64,000 nt of DNA. Source: Mycolicibacterium sediminis. GTDB lineage: Bacteria; Actinomycetota; Actinomycetes; Mycobacteriales; Mycobacteriaceae. Positions 1-8,634 of the stretch are shown one piece after another. A program made the translations under genes and the position numbers. Location of the stretch: positions 4,340,001 through 4,404,000 of the forward strand of contig NZ_AP022588.1 in assembly GCF_010731735.1 (NCBI RefSeq). The letters run 5' to 3'. Position 1 is the first letter of the stretch, and every line of letters starts with the position of its first letter. Under the pieces are notes generated by a model, which saw nothing but the letters and a program-made list of their open reading frames with translations, was not told where the DNA came from and ran no database searches.

Positions 1-1
1 G

Positions 2-481
2 GTGCTCTACACCGGCGAGAACGGCATGGTCGCCCACGAGTGCATCCTCGACCTGCGCGGCATCACGAAGTCGACCGGCGTCACGGTCGACGACGTCGCA
101 AAGCGACTGGCGGACTTCGGCTTCCACGCACCCACCATGAGCTTCCCCGTCGCGGGGACGCTGATGGTGGAGCCCACGGAGAGCGAGAGCCTGCACGAGG
201 TCGACGCCTTCTGCGAGGCGATGATCGCCATCCGCGCGGAGATCGACCAGGTCGGGTCGGGCGCGTGGCCGGTGGAGGACAACCCGCTGCGCGGCGCACC
301 GCACACGGCGGCGTCGCTGCTCGTCGACGAGTGGACCCACCCCTACACCCGCGAGCAGGCCGCCTACCCCCTCGGCAAGGCGTTCCGGCCGAAGGTGTGG
401 CCGCCCGTTCGTCGGGTGGACAGTGCCTACGGCGACCGCAACCTGGTGTGCTCGTGCCCGCCGGTCGAGGCCTTCGCCTGA
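2..481 (+). CDS. gcvP: Glycine dehydrogenase (decarboxylating), C-terminal part
   Basis: The last 159 residues of the P-protein of the glycine cleavage system, which decarboxylates glycine with pyridoxal phosphate and passes the aminomethyl group to the H-protein. The gene starts upstream of the window, so this is a truncated view, not a broken gene; a full P-protein is about 950 residues and the lysine that binds PLP lies outside. The visible part has the family's C-terminal features: an ECILDLR-type strand near the start, the FGFHAPTMSFPVAGTLMVEP segment, the NPLRGAPHT motif and an AFRPKVWPPVRRVD-YGDRNLVCSCPP ending. The gene converges on the VWA protein gene across a long inverted repeat. 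Its place next to glcB matches Rv1832 in M. tuberculosis. Confidence 0.95.
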   Translation: MLYTGENGMVAHECILDLRGITKSTGVTVDDVAKRLADFGFHAPTMSFPVAGTLMVEPTESESLHEVDAFCEAMIAIRAEIDQVGSGAWPVEDNPLRGAPHTAASLLVDEWTHPYTREQAAYPLGKAFRPKVWPPVRRVDSAYGDRNLVCSCPPVEAFA

Positions 482-501
482 CCTGACGGGTCCTCTGCCC
501 G

Positions 502-559
502 CGAACGTTGGTTACCGCCACGCCTCACCGGCGTGTCGCGTGCCGGTAACCAACGTTCG
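502..559. terminator. Long perfect inverted repeat between convergent genes
   Basis: Two 16-base arms (502-517 and 544-559) are perfect reverse complements, cgaacgttggttaccg on the left, separated by 26 bases that themselves hold a small cacgcc/ggcgtg stem. It sits midway between the convergent ends of gcvP and the VWA gene, so a bidirectional terminator is the natural reading. There is no T-tract on either side, which is common for mycobacterial hairpins. Confidence 0.55.
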
Positions 560-583
560 GCGGAGACGGAGTACGGCGGCCGA

Positions 584-2722
584 TCAGCCCACGACGCTGG
601 TCAGCGCCGCCTGCAGCTCCGGACCCGTGGATGCGGAGAGGTTCTGGTAGCTGCCGCCGGTGATCTGGGACAGCGCCTCCCACGTGGCGCGGTCCGGATC
701 GGAGCCGAAGTCGATCACGTTGACCGCGACGGGCTTCGCCTGCTGGAAGGCCGAGCGAACGACGTCCTGCAGGCCCTGCCCGTCGAGTGACTGGTCGGTG
801 TGTGGGCCGGACGTGATGACCAGCACCGAATTCGGCTGGCCCTCGCGGTAGTTCACGTTCGCCTCGTTGTAGACCAGGCGCATGGTGGTGAACGACACGG
901 CACCGCCACCCGAGGCGACCTGGCCGCGCAGGTTGTCGGTCAACGCGGTCGACCGCGGTTGTCCGCCGACGGGATCGCTCAGCGGGCCGAGCGCCACCTC
1001 GTTGCGACCCGCGACGCCGTCGAACGTCCACAGGCCGACGGCGGCGGTCGGCGGGAGCGCGCCGATCCTGTCCGCCAGACCCGCGGTGACGTTCGCGACG
1101 CGGCTGCGGCCGCCCTCGTCGACGTTCATCGACTGATCGAGCATGATCGTGACCGCCGGGTTCTGGGCGGGGGAGGCGACGGCCTCGGCGAGCGTCGCGC
1201 GCGTCGCGGCGTCACCGGCGGCCACCGGCGCACCCACGGTCCCGAAGTCGGTGACGTCGCTGTCCGGCGGAGTGGCGCCGTCGACGCGGAAGCCGGCGTT
1301 CCCGAACTCGGTCAGCGCCTCGGGCTTGCGCAGGAAGCGGGCGAATTCGCTTGCCGCACTCACCTGTTCCTGGGACAGCCAGTCGCCCGACAGCAGCACC
1401 GTGGGGTAGTCGGCGACGGCCGACGGACCGGACGGCAACCACCCCGCCAGCTTGTCCTTCGCGTCGGGGAGATCCTTCCCCCGCTGGAAGAGCTGCTGCT
1501 CGGTGGTCGCGACGGCGTGCACCGAGGAGTCGGCGGCGTTCGAGCCCGCCAGCAAGGCGTCGATCGCCGTGGACAGCGTGGCGTCCGCGAGTTCGGGACG
1601 ACCGTTGAGCAGGGTGTTGATCGCCGACGCACCGGCCGTGGCGGGTGCACCGGCCGGAGCGGCCTCGACGGCGACCGCCTCGGCAGCCAGGTACGTCGCG
1701 TCCGCGTCGCCCTCGGTGGGCAGCGCCAGCCGCAGACCACCCCAGCCGGACAGGCCGAGGCCGTCCAGTGCCGCCCGGTTGCTCTGCAGAGCAGGCAGAT
1801 CCGCCCACGTCCGCTGTCCGAGAGCCGCCTGAAGTTGGGGCCGGACGGCGAGCATCACGGGGGAGGTCACCAGTGAACGGCTGTCGCTGATGGTCTGCGC
1901 ACCCGACGCGGTCTCGAGGCGGGCTTCCGACACCGAGCTGGCGGGAATCCAGAGTGCCGGCTTCTGGCCCAGGTCGCCGGGCCATGCGGCACCGAAGCCG
2001 TCGATCACCTGGTTCGAGTCGCCGCGCTGCACGTCGACCTTGACGCACTTGTCGCCCACCGGCGCGGCGTTGCCGTTGTACTGCTCGGCGAGCGTCTGTA
2101 CCTGGTCGGCGATCGACGGGTCGGCGACCACCGCGACGACCAGTTCGCCCTCGACGCAGCGGGCGGCCGACACCTGGGACCGGTTGGAGAGGGCATCGCC
2201 GAGGAAGCGCCACACGATGACGCCGGCCACGACCACGACGACCGTGACGAGCGCGACGATGACGCCGACGCTGACGCCGCGTCGCTTGGGCTGGATGGCC
2301 CGGTGGCTACCCGTCCACTCGCCACCCTCCCACTCGCCGCCGTGTTGCGGACCCGACGGTGGGCGGGGTGGGGAGGACGCGAAGGCCCGGGTCGGTGACT
2401 CGTCGGCGGGGCCGTGATCGCCCTCGTCCTCGTCGTAATCGTCGTAATCGTCGTCGTGATCGTCGTAGTCGTCGACGTCCTCGGAGGGGCGCTCGGTCGG
2501 CTCCTCGTAGCGGGCATCGCGCTGTCCGTGCCAGTACGCGTCGTCACGGTAGTCCGGCTCGGCACCGGGTTCGGCCGGGCCGCCGTAGGTCTGCGCAACG
2601 AAATCATCGTCGGCCGGGCGGTTTTCGACGGACGGATCCGGCTCGCCGACGTCGTCGCCCGCCGGGGTCGGTGGGCGACGGTCGTCCGAGTCGTCGGGGT
2701 CGGGAACGCTGTGCCTGCCCAT
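584..2722 (-). CDS. Membrane-anchored VWA-domain protein (Rv1836c-like)
   Basis: A 712-residue protein of probably extracytoplasmic function. Residues 1-145 are a disordered, very acidic cytoplasmic tail (a run of D, Y and E near 81-102), followed by basic KRR and one membrane segment at about 150-171. Residues 185-500 resemble a periplasmic solute-binding fold. The C-terminal 190 residues form a von Willebrand A domain with a MIDAS-like DQSMN at 529-533, where the usual DxSxS third residue is Asn. Such proteins bind a metal-dependent ligand or partner; the ligand is unknown. It lies directly downstream of glcB on the same strand, 82 bases away, the order seen for Rv1837c-Rv1836c. Family assignment is good; molecular role is not known. 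Confidence 0.85.
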   Translation of the reverse strand: MGRHSVPDPDDSDDRRPPTPAGDDVGEPDPSVENRPADDDFVAQTYGGPAEPGAEPDYRDDAYWHGQRDARYEEPTERPSEDVDDYDDHDDDYDDYDEDEGDHGPADESPTRAFASSPPRPPSGPQHGGEWEGGEWTGSHRAIQPKRRGVSVGVIVALVTVVVVVAGVIVWRFLGDALSNRSQVSAARCVEGELVVAVVADPSIADQVQTLAEQYNGNAAPVGDKCVKVDVQRGDSNQVIDGFGAAWPGDLGQKPALWIPASSVSEARLETASGAQTISDSRSLVTSPVMLAVRPQLQAALGQRTWADLPALQSNRAALDGLGLSGWGGLRLALPTEGDADATYLAAEAVAVEAAPAGAPATAGASAINTLLNGRPELADATLSTAIDALLAGSNAADSSVHAVATTEQQLFQRGKDLPDAKDKLAGWLPSGPSAVADYPTVLLSGDWLSQEQVSAASEFARFLRKPEALTEFGNAGFRVDGATPPDSDVTDFGTVGAPVAAGDAATRATLAEAVASPAQNPAVTIMLDQSMNVDEGGRSRVANVTAGLADRIGALPPTAAVGLWTFDGVAGRNEVALGPLSDPVGGQPRSTALTDNLRGQVASGGGAVSFTTMRLVYNEANVNYREGQPNSVLVITSGPHTDQSLDGQGLQDVVRSAFQQAKPVAVNVIDFGSDPDRATWEALSQITGGSYQNLSASTGPELQAALTSVVG

Positions 2723-2804
2723 CCCTAGCCCCTGTACTCCTCGTGCTCGGTGGTCACCTTGGTGTTACCAGAGTGACTCGTGATCCGGTCCCGCCGAAGT
2801 CTAG

Positions 2805-5030
2805 TCACTGCCCCGCGTGACGCGCCTTGAACTCCCGGCGCCGGCGATGAAGGATCGGCTCGGTGTAGCCGTTCGGCTGCTGGGTGCCCGACAGGATCAG
2901 TTCCTGGGCAGCCTGGAAGGCGACGCTGCCCTCGGGGTCCGATGCCATCGGCAGGTAGTCGCTGGCGCCGGAGTTCTGCTCGTCGACCTTCTCGGCCATC
3001 CGGCGCAGGCTGGCCGTGACGTCCTCCTCGGTGATGACGCCGTGGCGCAGCCAGTTCGCGAGCAGCTGGCTGGAGATGCGAAGGGTGGCGCGGTCCTCCA
3101 TGAGGGCGACGTCGTGGATGTCGGGCACCTTCGAGCAGCCGACGCCCGCCTCGACCCAGCGCACCACGTAGCCCAGGATCGACTGACAGTTGTTGTCGAC
3201 CTCCTCGCGGATCTCCTCGGGCGCCCACGCGAGCTCCTTGGCCAGCGGAATCGTCAGGAGCTCGTCGACCGTGGTGCGGGTCTTCCCTGCCAGTTCCCGC
3301 TGGACCTCGGCGACGTCGACCTGGTGGTAGTGCATCGCGTGCAGGGTCGCCGCGGTGGGCGATGGGACCCACGCCGTCGTCGCGCCGGCCTTCGGCTGAC
3401 CGATCTTCTGCTCGACCATGTCTGCCATCAGGTCGGTCATCGCCCACATGCCCTTGCCGATCTGCGCGCGCCCGGACAGTCCCGTGGCCAGGCCGACGTC
3501 GACGTTGGCGTCCTCGTAGGCCTTGATCCATGGCTGGCTCTTCATCGCGCCCTTGCGGATCATCGGACCCGCCTCCATCGAGGTGTGGATCTCGTCGCCG
3601 GTGCGGTCGAGGAATCCGGTGTTGATGAACACCACCCGATCGGCGGCGGCCTTGATGCACGCCTTCAGGTTGAGCGTGGTCCGCCGCTCCTCGTCCATGA
3701 TGCCGACCTTGAGCGTGCCCTGCGGGATGTTCAGGACGTCCTCGACGCGGCTGAACAGCTCACAGGTGAACGCGACCTCGTCGGGGCCGTGCATCTTGGG
3801 CTTCACGATGTAGGCGCTGCCGGTACGGCTGTTGGCATACGGGCCGTTGGCGCCGTCGTTCTCGTCGGCACCGCGCAGGCCGTGCACCGCGATGAGGCCG
3901 GTGAACAGCGCGTCCTGGATGCCTTCGGGAACCTCGTTGCCGTCGGCATCCACGATCGCGTCGTTGGTCATCAGGTGGCCGACGTTGCGGACGAAGAGCA
4001 GGCTCCGGCCGGGCAGGCTCAGCTCGGACTCGCCGTCGGGGCCGGTGTAGGTGCGGTCGTCGTTGAGCGTGCGGGTGAACGACTTGCCGCCCTTGCTGAC
4101 CTCTTCGGCCAGATCGCCGCGGTTGAGGCCCAGCCAGTTGCGGTAGCCCAGCACCTTGTCGTCGGCGTCGACGGCCGCGACGGAGTCCTCGAAGTCCATG
4201 ATCGTGGTGATCGCCGACTCCAGCACGACGTCCTTGATGCCGGCCCGGTCGGTCGAGCCGACGGGGGAGTCGGGGTCGATCAGGATCTCGACGTGCAGAC
4301 CGTGGTTGACGAGCAGCACCGAGGTCGGCGCGCCCGGCTCGCCGAGGTACCCGGCGAATCGCTCGGGGTCGGCGAGTCCGACGCTCGTGTCGTCACCGAG
4401 GGTGGCGAGGACCTGGCCGCCGTCGATCGTCAGGCCGTCGATGTCGGCCCACGAGCCGGTGGCCAGTGGGACGGCCTCGTCGAGGAAGTTCCGGGCGTAG
4501 GCGATCACCTTGTCGCCGCGCACCCGGTTGTAGCTGGTGCCCTTCTCAGCGCCGTCCTCCTCGGAGATGACGTCGGTGCCGTAGAGCGCGTCGTACAGCG
4601 ATCCCCACCGGGCGTTGGCGGCGTTGAGGGCGAACCGCGCGTTGAGGATCGGGACCACAAGCTGGGGACCGGCGGTCGAGGTGATCTCGGCGTCCACGCC
4701 GGACGTCGTCACCGAGAAGTCCTCGGGCTCGGGCAGCAGGTACCCGATGTCGGTCAGGAACTGCTGGTACTCGGCGGCGTCGAACGGTCCGATGACGCGC
4801 TGCCGGTGCCACTTGTCGATCTGGGCCTGTAGGTCGTCGCGCCGGGCCAGCAGGTCCTGGTTCTTCGGCGCGAGGTCGGTGACCACCTTGTCGACGCCGG
4901 CCCAGAAGCTGTCGGGATCCAGGCCGGTGCCCGGCAGGGCCTCGTTGGTGATGAAGTCGTGCAGCACCTTGGCAACCCGCAGGTTGCCGACGGACACGCG
5001 GTCGGTTCCTGGAGCGGTGGTCTCGTTCAT
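2805..5030 (-). CDS. glcB: Malate synthase G
   Basis: Condenses glyoxylate and acetyl-CoA to malate, the second step of the glyoxylate shunt, which is needed for growth on fatty acids and acetate. The length, 741 residues, is exactly that of the mycobacterial G-type enzyme. Visible hallmarks are the N-terminal DRVSVGNLRVAKVLHDF segment, the TTIMDFEDSVAAVDA and YRNWLGLN core motifs, the FLDRTGDEIHTSMEAGPM region with catalytic-site residues, and the GLSGRAQIGKGMWAM segment. The ATG start is preceded by a purine-rich gagagag sequence. The gene stands alone between the VWA gene downstream and a conserved hypothetical upstream. In M. tuberculosis the homologue, Rv1837c, is also reported at the cell surface. 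Confidence 0.97.
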   Translation of the reverse strand: MNETTAPGTDRVSVGNLRVAKVLHDFITNEALPGTGLDPDSFWAGVDKVVTDLAPKNQDLLARRDDLQAQIDKWHRQRVIGPFDAAEYQQFLTDIGYLLPEPEDFSVTTSGVDAEITSTAGPQLVVPILNARFALNAANARWGSLYDALYGTDVISEEDGAEKGTSYNRVRGDKVIAYARNFLDEAVPLATGSWADIDGLTIDGGQVLATLGDDTSVGLADPERFAGYLGEPGAPTSVLLVNHGLHVEILIDPDSPVGSTDRAGIKDVVLESAITTIMDFEDSVAAVDADDKVLGYRNWLGLNRGDLAEEVSKGGKSFTRTLNDDRTYTGPDGESELSLPGRSLLFVRNVGHLMTNDAIVDADGNEVPEGIQDALFTGLIAVHGLRGADENDGANGPYANSRTGSAYIVKPKMHGPDEVAFTCELFSRVEDVLNIPQGTLKVGIMDEERRTTLNLKACIKAAADRVVFINTGFLDRTGDEIHTSMEAGPMIRKGAMKSQPWIKAYEDANVDVGLATGLSGRAQIGKGMWAMTDLMADMVEQKIGQPKAGATTAWVPSPTAATLHAMHYHQVDVAEVQRELAGKTRTTVDELLTIPLAKELAWAPEEIREEVDNNCQSILGYVVRWVEAGVGCSKVPDIHDVALMEDRATLRISSQLLANWLRHGVITEEDVTASLRRMAEKVDEQNSGASDYLPMASDPEGSVAFQAAQELILSGTQQPNGYTEPILHRRRREFKARHAGQ

Positions 5031-5078
5031 CTCTCTCCTCCTGAAGCGTCGATCAAGCTTACCCGTGGGTAATCGCAG

Positions 5079-5972
5079 CTAACCGCCGTGCGCGGCCCGC
5101 AGCAGCAGGTCACACGCGTCTGCGAGCGCGGCGCGCAGCGGCTCCGCGCGGTCGGCGACGTCCTGTTGGGCCCGGACGTACTCGGCCCGGCCCGCGGGCG
5201 TCTCGACGGCGATCGGGTCGAAACCATAGTCGGTCAGGTCGTAGGGGCTGGCCCGCATGTCGACCTCACGGGCGTTCGCGGCCACCTCGAGGCAGTCGAG
5301 TACCAGCGCCGCGTCCACCAGCGGCCCCAGCTTGTAGGCCCACTTGTACAGGTCCATCGAGGCGTGGATGCAACCCGGCTGCTCGGTGGCGACCTGGTCG
5401 GCACGGCTCAGCGGCAGCGCGTTCCTGGGTGCCGCAGCGTCGGTGAAGAACCGGAACGCGTCGAAGTGCGTGCAGCGCAACGGCACCGACTCGACGACCG
5501 CATCGGTGTCCGCGGCACCGAGCCGCAGCGGTACCCGACCGTGCCGGACCTCGGGCGCGCGATAGACCATGGCCCACTCGTGGAGGCCGAAGCAGTTCAA
5601 CCGGGCCGGTCGTGCGGCCGTGGCGCGCAGCAGCTCGCCGATGAACGCGATCGCGTCGATCCGCGAGCGGACGTACTCGATGGACACCCCGACCCCGGCC
5701 GCGCTGCGCACGTACCCGCCGCGGCGCAGGAACGACGCCGCCGACGGGCCGTCGAGGTGGGTGCCGAACCCGGGATGCCACCGGCGCACCTGGCGCGGTC
5801 GCAGGCTGTAGTAGGTGAACAGGAAGTCCCACACGGGGTGGGGAACGCCACGGGCGGCCCGTTCCCGGTGCGGCCCGACGAAGCGGTCGGCCCGCACCTC
5901 GTGCCGCTCCTGGCGGGCGGTCCAGTCCGGTTCGGCCAGGACGGTGACCTCGCGGGCGAGGACGTCAGACAC
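5079..5972 (-). CDS. Conserved protein, often labelled 3-methyladenine DNA glycosylase
   Basis: A 297-residue soluble protein. Homologues in mycobacteria and other actinobacteria are commonly given the name 3-methyladenine DNA glycosylase, but I see no helix-hairpin-helix motif or Asp-containing GPD loop, so the name is doubtful. Aromatic and histidine-rich stretches such as WDFLFTYYSLRP, NCFGLHEWAMVYR and CIHASMDLYKWAYKL suggest a metal- or ligand-binding enzyme core. The GTG start at 5972 overlaps the end of the upstream CNNM/CBS gene by 8 bases, so the two are very likely translated together. Function is unknown; a link with the membrane CBS proteins is implied only by operon structure. 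Confidence 0.7.
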   Translation of the reverse strand: MSDVLAREVTVLAEPDWTARQERHEVRADRFVGPHRERAARGVPHPVWDFLFTYYSLRPRQVRRWHPGFGTHLDGPSAASFLRRGGYVRSAAGVGVSIEYVRSRIDAIAFIGELLRATAARPARLNCFGLHEWAMVYRAPEVRHGRVPLRLGAADTDAVVESVPLRCTHFDAFRFFTDAAAPRNALPLSRADQVATEQPGCIHASMDLYKWAYKLGPLVDAALVLDCLEVAANAREVDMRASPYDLTDYGFDPIAVETPAGRAEYVRAQQDVADRAEPLRAALADACDLLLRAAHGG

Positions 5973-7017
5973 GGTGCGTTCCGTCGCGGACCGTCCCCAC
6001 GAGGTCCTCCACCAGGTCCTCCAGGGCGACCATCGCCGTCACCTCGTCGTCGGTCGTCACCAGCGCGAGGTGGCTGTTGTCGCGGCGGAGCCGGGAGAGC
6101 GCGACGGCCAGCGGAAGCGACGCGGACACCGTGGGCAGCGCGCGGACCATGGCCGGCTCGACGACCGCCTCCGGGTCGTTGATCAGCGACAGCACGTCCT
6201 TGATGTGCACGTAGCCGATGAAGGCGCCGTCGGCCTCGGTCACCGGGAACCGGGAGTAGCCGGTGTCGGCGAGCGCGCGCTCGATCGCGGCGACCGTGGG
6301 GCCCGCGCCCGGCGCGGACACCGGAACCGCGCGGATGTCGGCCAGGGGGATCGCGACGTCGCGCACGACTCGGTTGCGGATCTGCAGGGCGCGGGTGAGG
6401 CGGGTGTGCTCCTCGGGGTCGAGCAGCCCCTCGGACAGCGATTCGGCGATCATCTCGGACAGTTCGACCGTCGACACCGTGACGTCGAGCTCGTCCTTGG
6501 GTTCCACTCCGAGCGCACGCAACGTGCTGTTGGCACACCAGTTGTAGAAGGCGATGAACGGCTTCGCCAGCCGCATGTAGACCAGGTAGACCGGGATCAG
6601 CAGCATGGCCGTCGACTCGGGTCCGGCGATGGCGATGTTCTTCGGCACCATCTCGCCGAGCAGGACGTGCAGCGTCACCACGACGCCGAGTGCGATGAGG
6701 AACGCCACGGTGTGCAGCACGGAGTCGGGGATCCCGACGGCACTGAACGGCTTCTCCAGCAGATGCGCCACGGCCGGTTCACCGACGCGACCCAGCAGGA
6801 TGGAACAGATCGTGATGCCCAGCTGTGCGCCGGCGAGCATCAGGGATAGGTTCTCGCCCGCGCGGATCACGGTGACCGCACTCTTCTTGCCCTGTTCGGC
6901 CAACGCCTCGAGACGGTCGCGCCGCGCGGAGATCAGCGCGAACTCCGAGCCCACGAAGAAGGCGTTGAGGCCCAGCAGTACGGCGGTCAGCAGCACGCCG
7001 AGCAGGTCGGTGGTCAC
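5965..7017 (-). CDS. CNNM-domain/CBS-pair membrane protein (HlyC/CorC family, second copy)
   Basis: A 350-residue integral membrane protein of the CNNM/CorB type. The N-terminal 170 residues contain three to four hydrophobic helices (starting LLGVLLTAVLLGLNAFFVGSE, then VAFLIALGVVVTLHVLLGE), followed by two CBS motifs at about 215-340 that usually sense nucleotides. Family members are linked to Mg/Co efflux or resistance; none of that is shown here. The C-terminal HlyC/CorC domain found in the upstream paralogue is missing. Its GTG start overlaps the stop of the upstream gene as GTGA. It matches Rv1841c by position. Confidence 0.88.
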   Translation of the reverse strand: MTTDLLGVLLTAVLLGLNAFFVGSEFALISARRDRLEALAEQGKKSAVTVIRAGENLSLMLAGAQLGITICSILLGRVGEPAVAHLLEKPFSAVGIPDSVLHTVAFLIALGVVVTLHVLLGEMVPKNIAIAGPESTAMLLIPVYLVYMRLAKPFIAFYNWCANSTLRALGVEPKDELDVTVSTVELSEMIAESLSEGLLDPEEHTRLTRALQIRNRVVRDVAIPLADIRAVPVSAPGAGPTVAAIERALADTGYSRFPVTEADGAFIGYVHIKDVLSLINDPEAVVEPAMVRALPTVSASLPLAVALSRLRRDNSHLALVTTDDEVTAMVALEDLVEDLVGTVRDGTHRV

Positions 7018-8420
7018 GACCGGCCACCCCCGTCCGCGTCGTCGTCGTTCCCGTCCTCGTCCTCGTCCTGGGCGAGGTCGCTGCGACGGCCGAGTTCGGT
7101 CAGTTCAAGCAGGTCGATGCGGCGGCCCTCCATCTGGATGACCTTGGCCTGCCAGACGATCGGATCGTCGAGCGGGCCGTCCGGATCGAACTCGGTGAGT
7201 TCGACCGTCTCGCCCGGTTCGGGGATGTGACCGAGTTCCTCGAGGACGAGGCCGCCGATCGTCTCGTACTCACCCTCGGACGGGCGGAACGACGTCGCTG
7301 CACGCACCTCGTCGATGCGCAGCAGGCCCGACATCCGCCAGCCGTCCTCGATGGTGACGACGTCGGGTGTCGCGTCGTCGTGCTCGTCGCGCACGTCGCC
7401 GACGATCTCCTCGATGAGGTCCTCGACGGTCACCATGCCGGCCGTGCCGCCGTACTCGTCCACGACGAGGGCGGTCTGCAGACCGTTCGCGCGGATCTCG
7501 GTCATCACCGAGTCGCCGTCGAGCGTGGACGGCACTGTGGCGACCGGCAGCGCCACCGCGGCCAGTTGGGTCCGGGACCGCTCGGCGACCGGCACCGAGA
7601 ACACCTGTTTGACGTGGACGATGCCGATGGTCTCGTCGAGGTCGCCCTCGATGATGGGGAAGCGCGAGTACCCGGTCTCCATCGCCTTGACCAGCAGGTC
7701 GGCGACGGTGTCGTCGGAGGCCAGGGACTCGATCTTCGGCCGCGGGGTCATGAGTTCCTCCGCGGTGCGTTCACCGAACTTCAGCGACCGGTCGACCAGG
7801 TCGGCGGTGCCGGCGTCGAGCGATCCGCTCTGCTTGGAGTTGCGGACCAGCGACACCAGCTCCTGCGGGGAACGGGCAGAGCGCAGTTCCTCGGCGGGCT
7901 CGATACCCAGCTGACGCAGAATCCAGTTCGCGGTGCCGTTGGTGACGTTGATCGCCGGGGTGAGCAGTCGGGAGAACCACCACTGTGGCGGCGCGGCCCA
8001 GCGGGCGGTGGGCGCGGGTTTGGCGACGGCGAGGTTCTTGGGGACGAGTTCGCCGAACACCATGGAGATCGAGGTGGCGATCAGGAGCGCCAGGACGAGG
8101 GCTACGCCGTCGAGCATGCCCTCGGGCACCTTGATCGCCGTCAGCGGCCCACGCAGCAGCCGGGCGACGACCGGTTCGGCCAGGTAGCCGGTGGCCAGCG
8201 TGGTCATCGAGATGCCGAGCTGGGCGCCGGAGAGCTGGAACGACAGCGACTTGTGCGCCTTCTGCACGACGCCGTCGCGCCAGCCACCGGTCTTCGCGTT
8301 GGCGTCGACGGTGCTGCGTTCCAGCGCGGTCAGGGAGAACTCCGCGGCCACGAACACCGCCGTGCCCAGCGTCAGCGCGACGATCGCGAGGATGCTGAGC
8401 AGGGTGAGGGTGAGGCTCAC
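7014..8420 (-). CDS. CNNM/CBS/CorC-domain membrane protein
   Basis: A 468-residue paralogue of the next gene, with the full domain set. The N-terminal CNNM transmembrane domain (about residues 1-190, with the conserved VFGELVPKNLAVA) is followed by a CBS pair (about 215-335) and a C-terminal CorC/HlyC domain (about 350-440). The tail is acidic (QDEDEDGNDDDAD). The family is associated with divalent-cation transport or its regulation. GTG start. It is the first gene of a three-gene operon (7014-8420, 5965-7017, 5079-5972) joined by overlapping start and stop codons. Position and pairing match Rv1842c-Rv1841c. Confidence 0.9.
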   Translation of the reverse strand: MSLTLTLLSILAIVALTLGTAVFVAAEFSLTALERSTVDANAKTGGWRDGVVQKAHKSLSFQLSGAQLGISMTTLATGYLAEPVVARLLRGPLTAIKVPEGMLDGVALVLALLIATSISMVFGELVPKNLAVAKPAPTARWAAPPQWWFSRLLTPAINVTNGTANWILRQLGIEPAEELRSARSPQELVSLVRNSKQSGSLDAGTADLVDRSLKFGERTAEELMTPRPKIESLASDDTVADLLVKAMETGYSRFPIIEGDLDETIGIVHVKQVFSVPVAERSRTQLAAVALPVATVPSTLDGDSVMTEIRANGLQTALVVDEYGGTAGMVTVEDLIEEIVGDVRDEHDDATPDVVTIEDGWRMSGLLRIDEVRAATSFRPSEGEYETIGGLVLEELGHIPEPGETVELTEFDPDGPLDDPIVWQAKVIQMEGRRIDLLELTELGRRSDLAQDEDEDGNDDDADGGGRS

Positions 8421-8634
8421 GTGCGACCCACCCCTTGGGCGCCGGGCACGTGGCCCGGCCTCCTACTGGAGGGTTCGGCGTCGCTGGGCTGCTGGGCCGC
8501 CGGTTCGCAGCCGGCGTCCGGTTCAGTGCCAGGGGCCTCGGCAGGTGCCTGTGGCACGTGTTCCCTTTCGTGGAGGACGAGTCGGACCATGTTAACCGAG
8601 ACGTACCCCGTTCAGCGGCCGAGCATTCGCCGTC

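Noticed and set aside
2817..4832. Long open frame of 671 codons on the strand opposite glcB
   Set aside because: It mirrors the third-position GC of the real gene, has no recognisable domain, and overlaps a strongly supported malate synthase.
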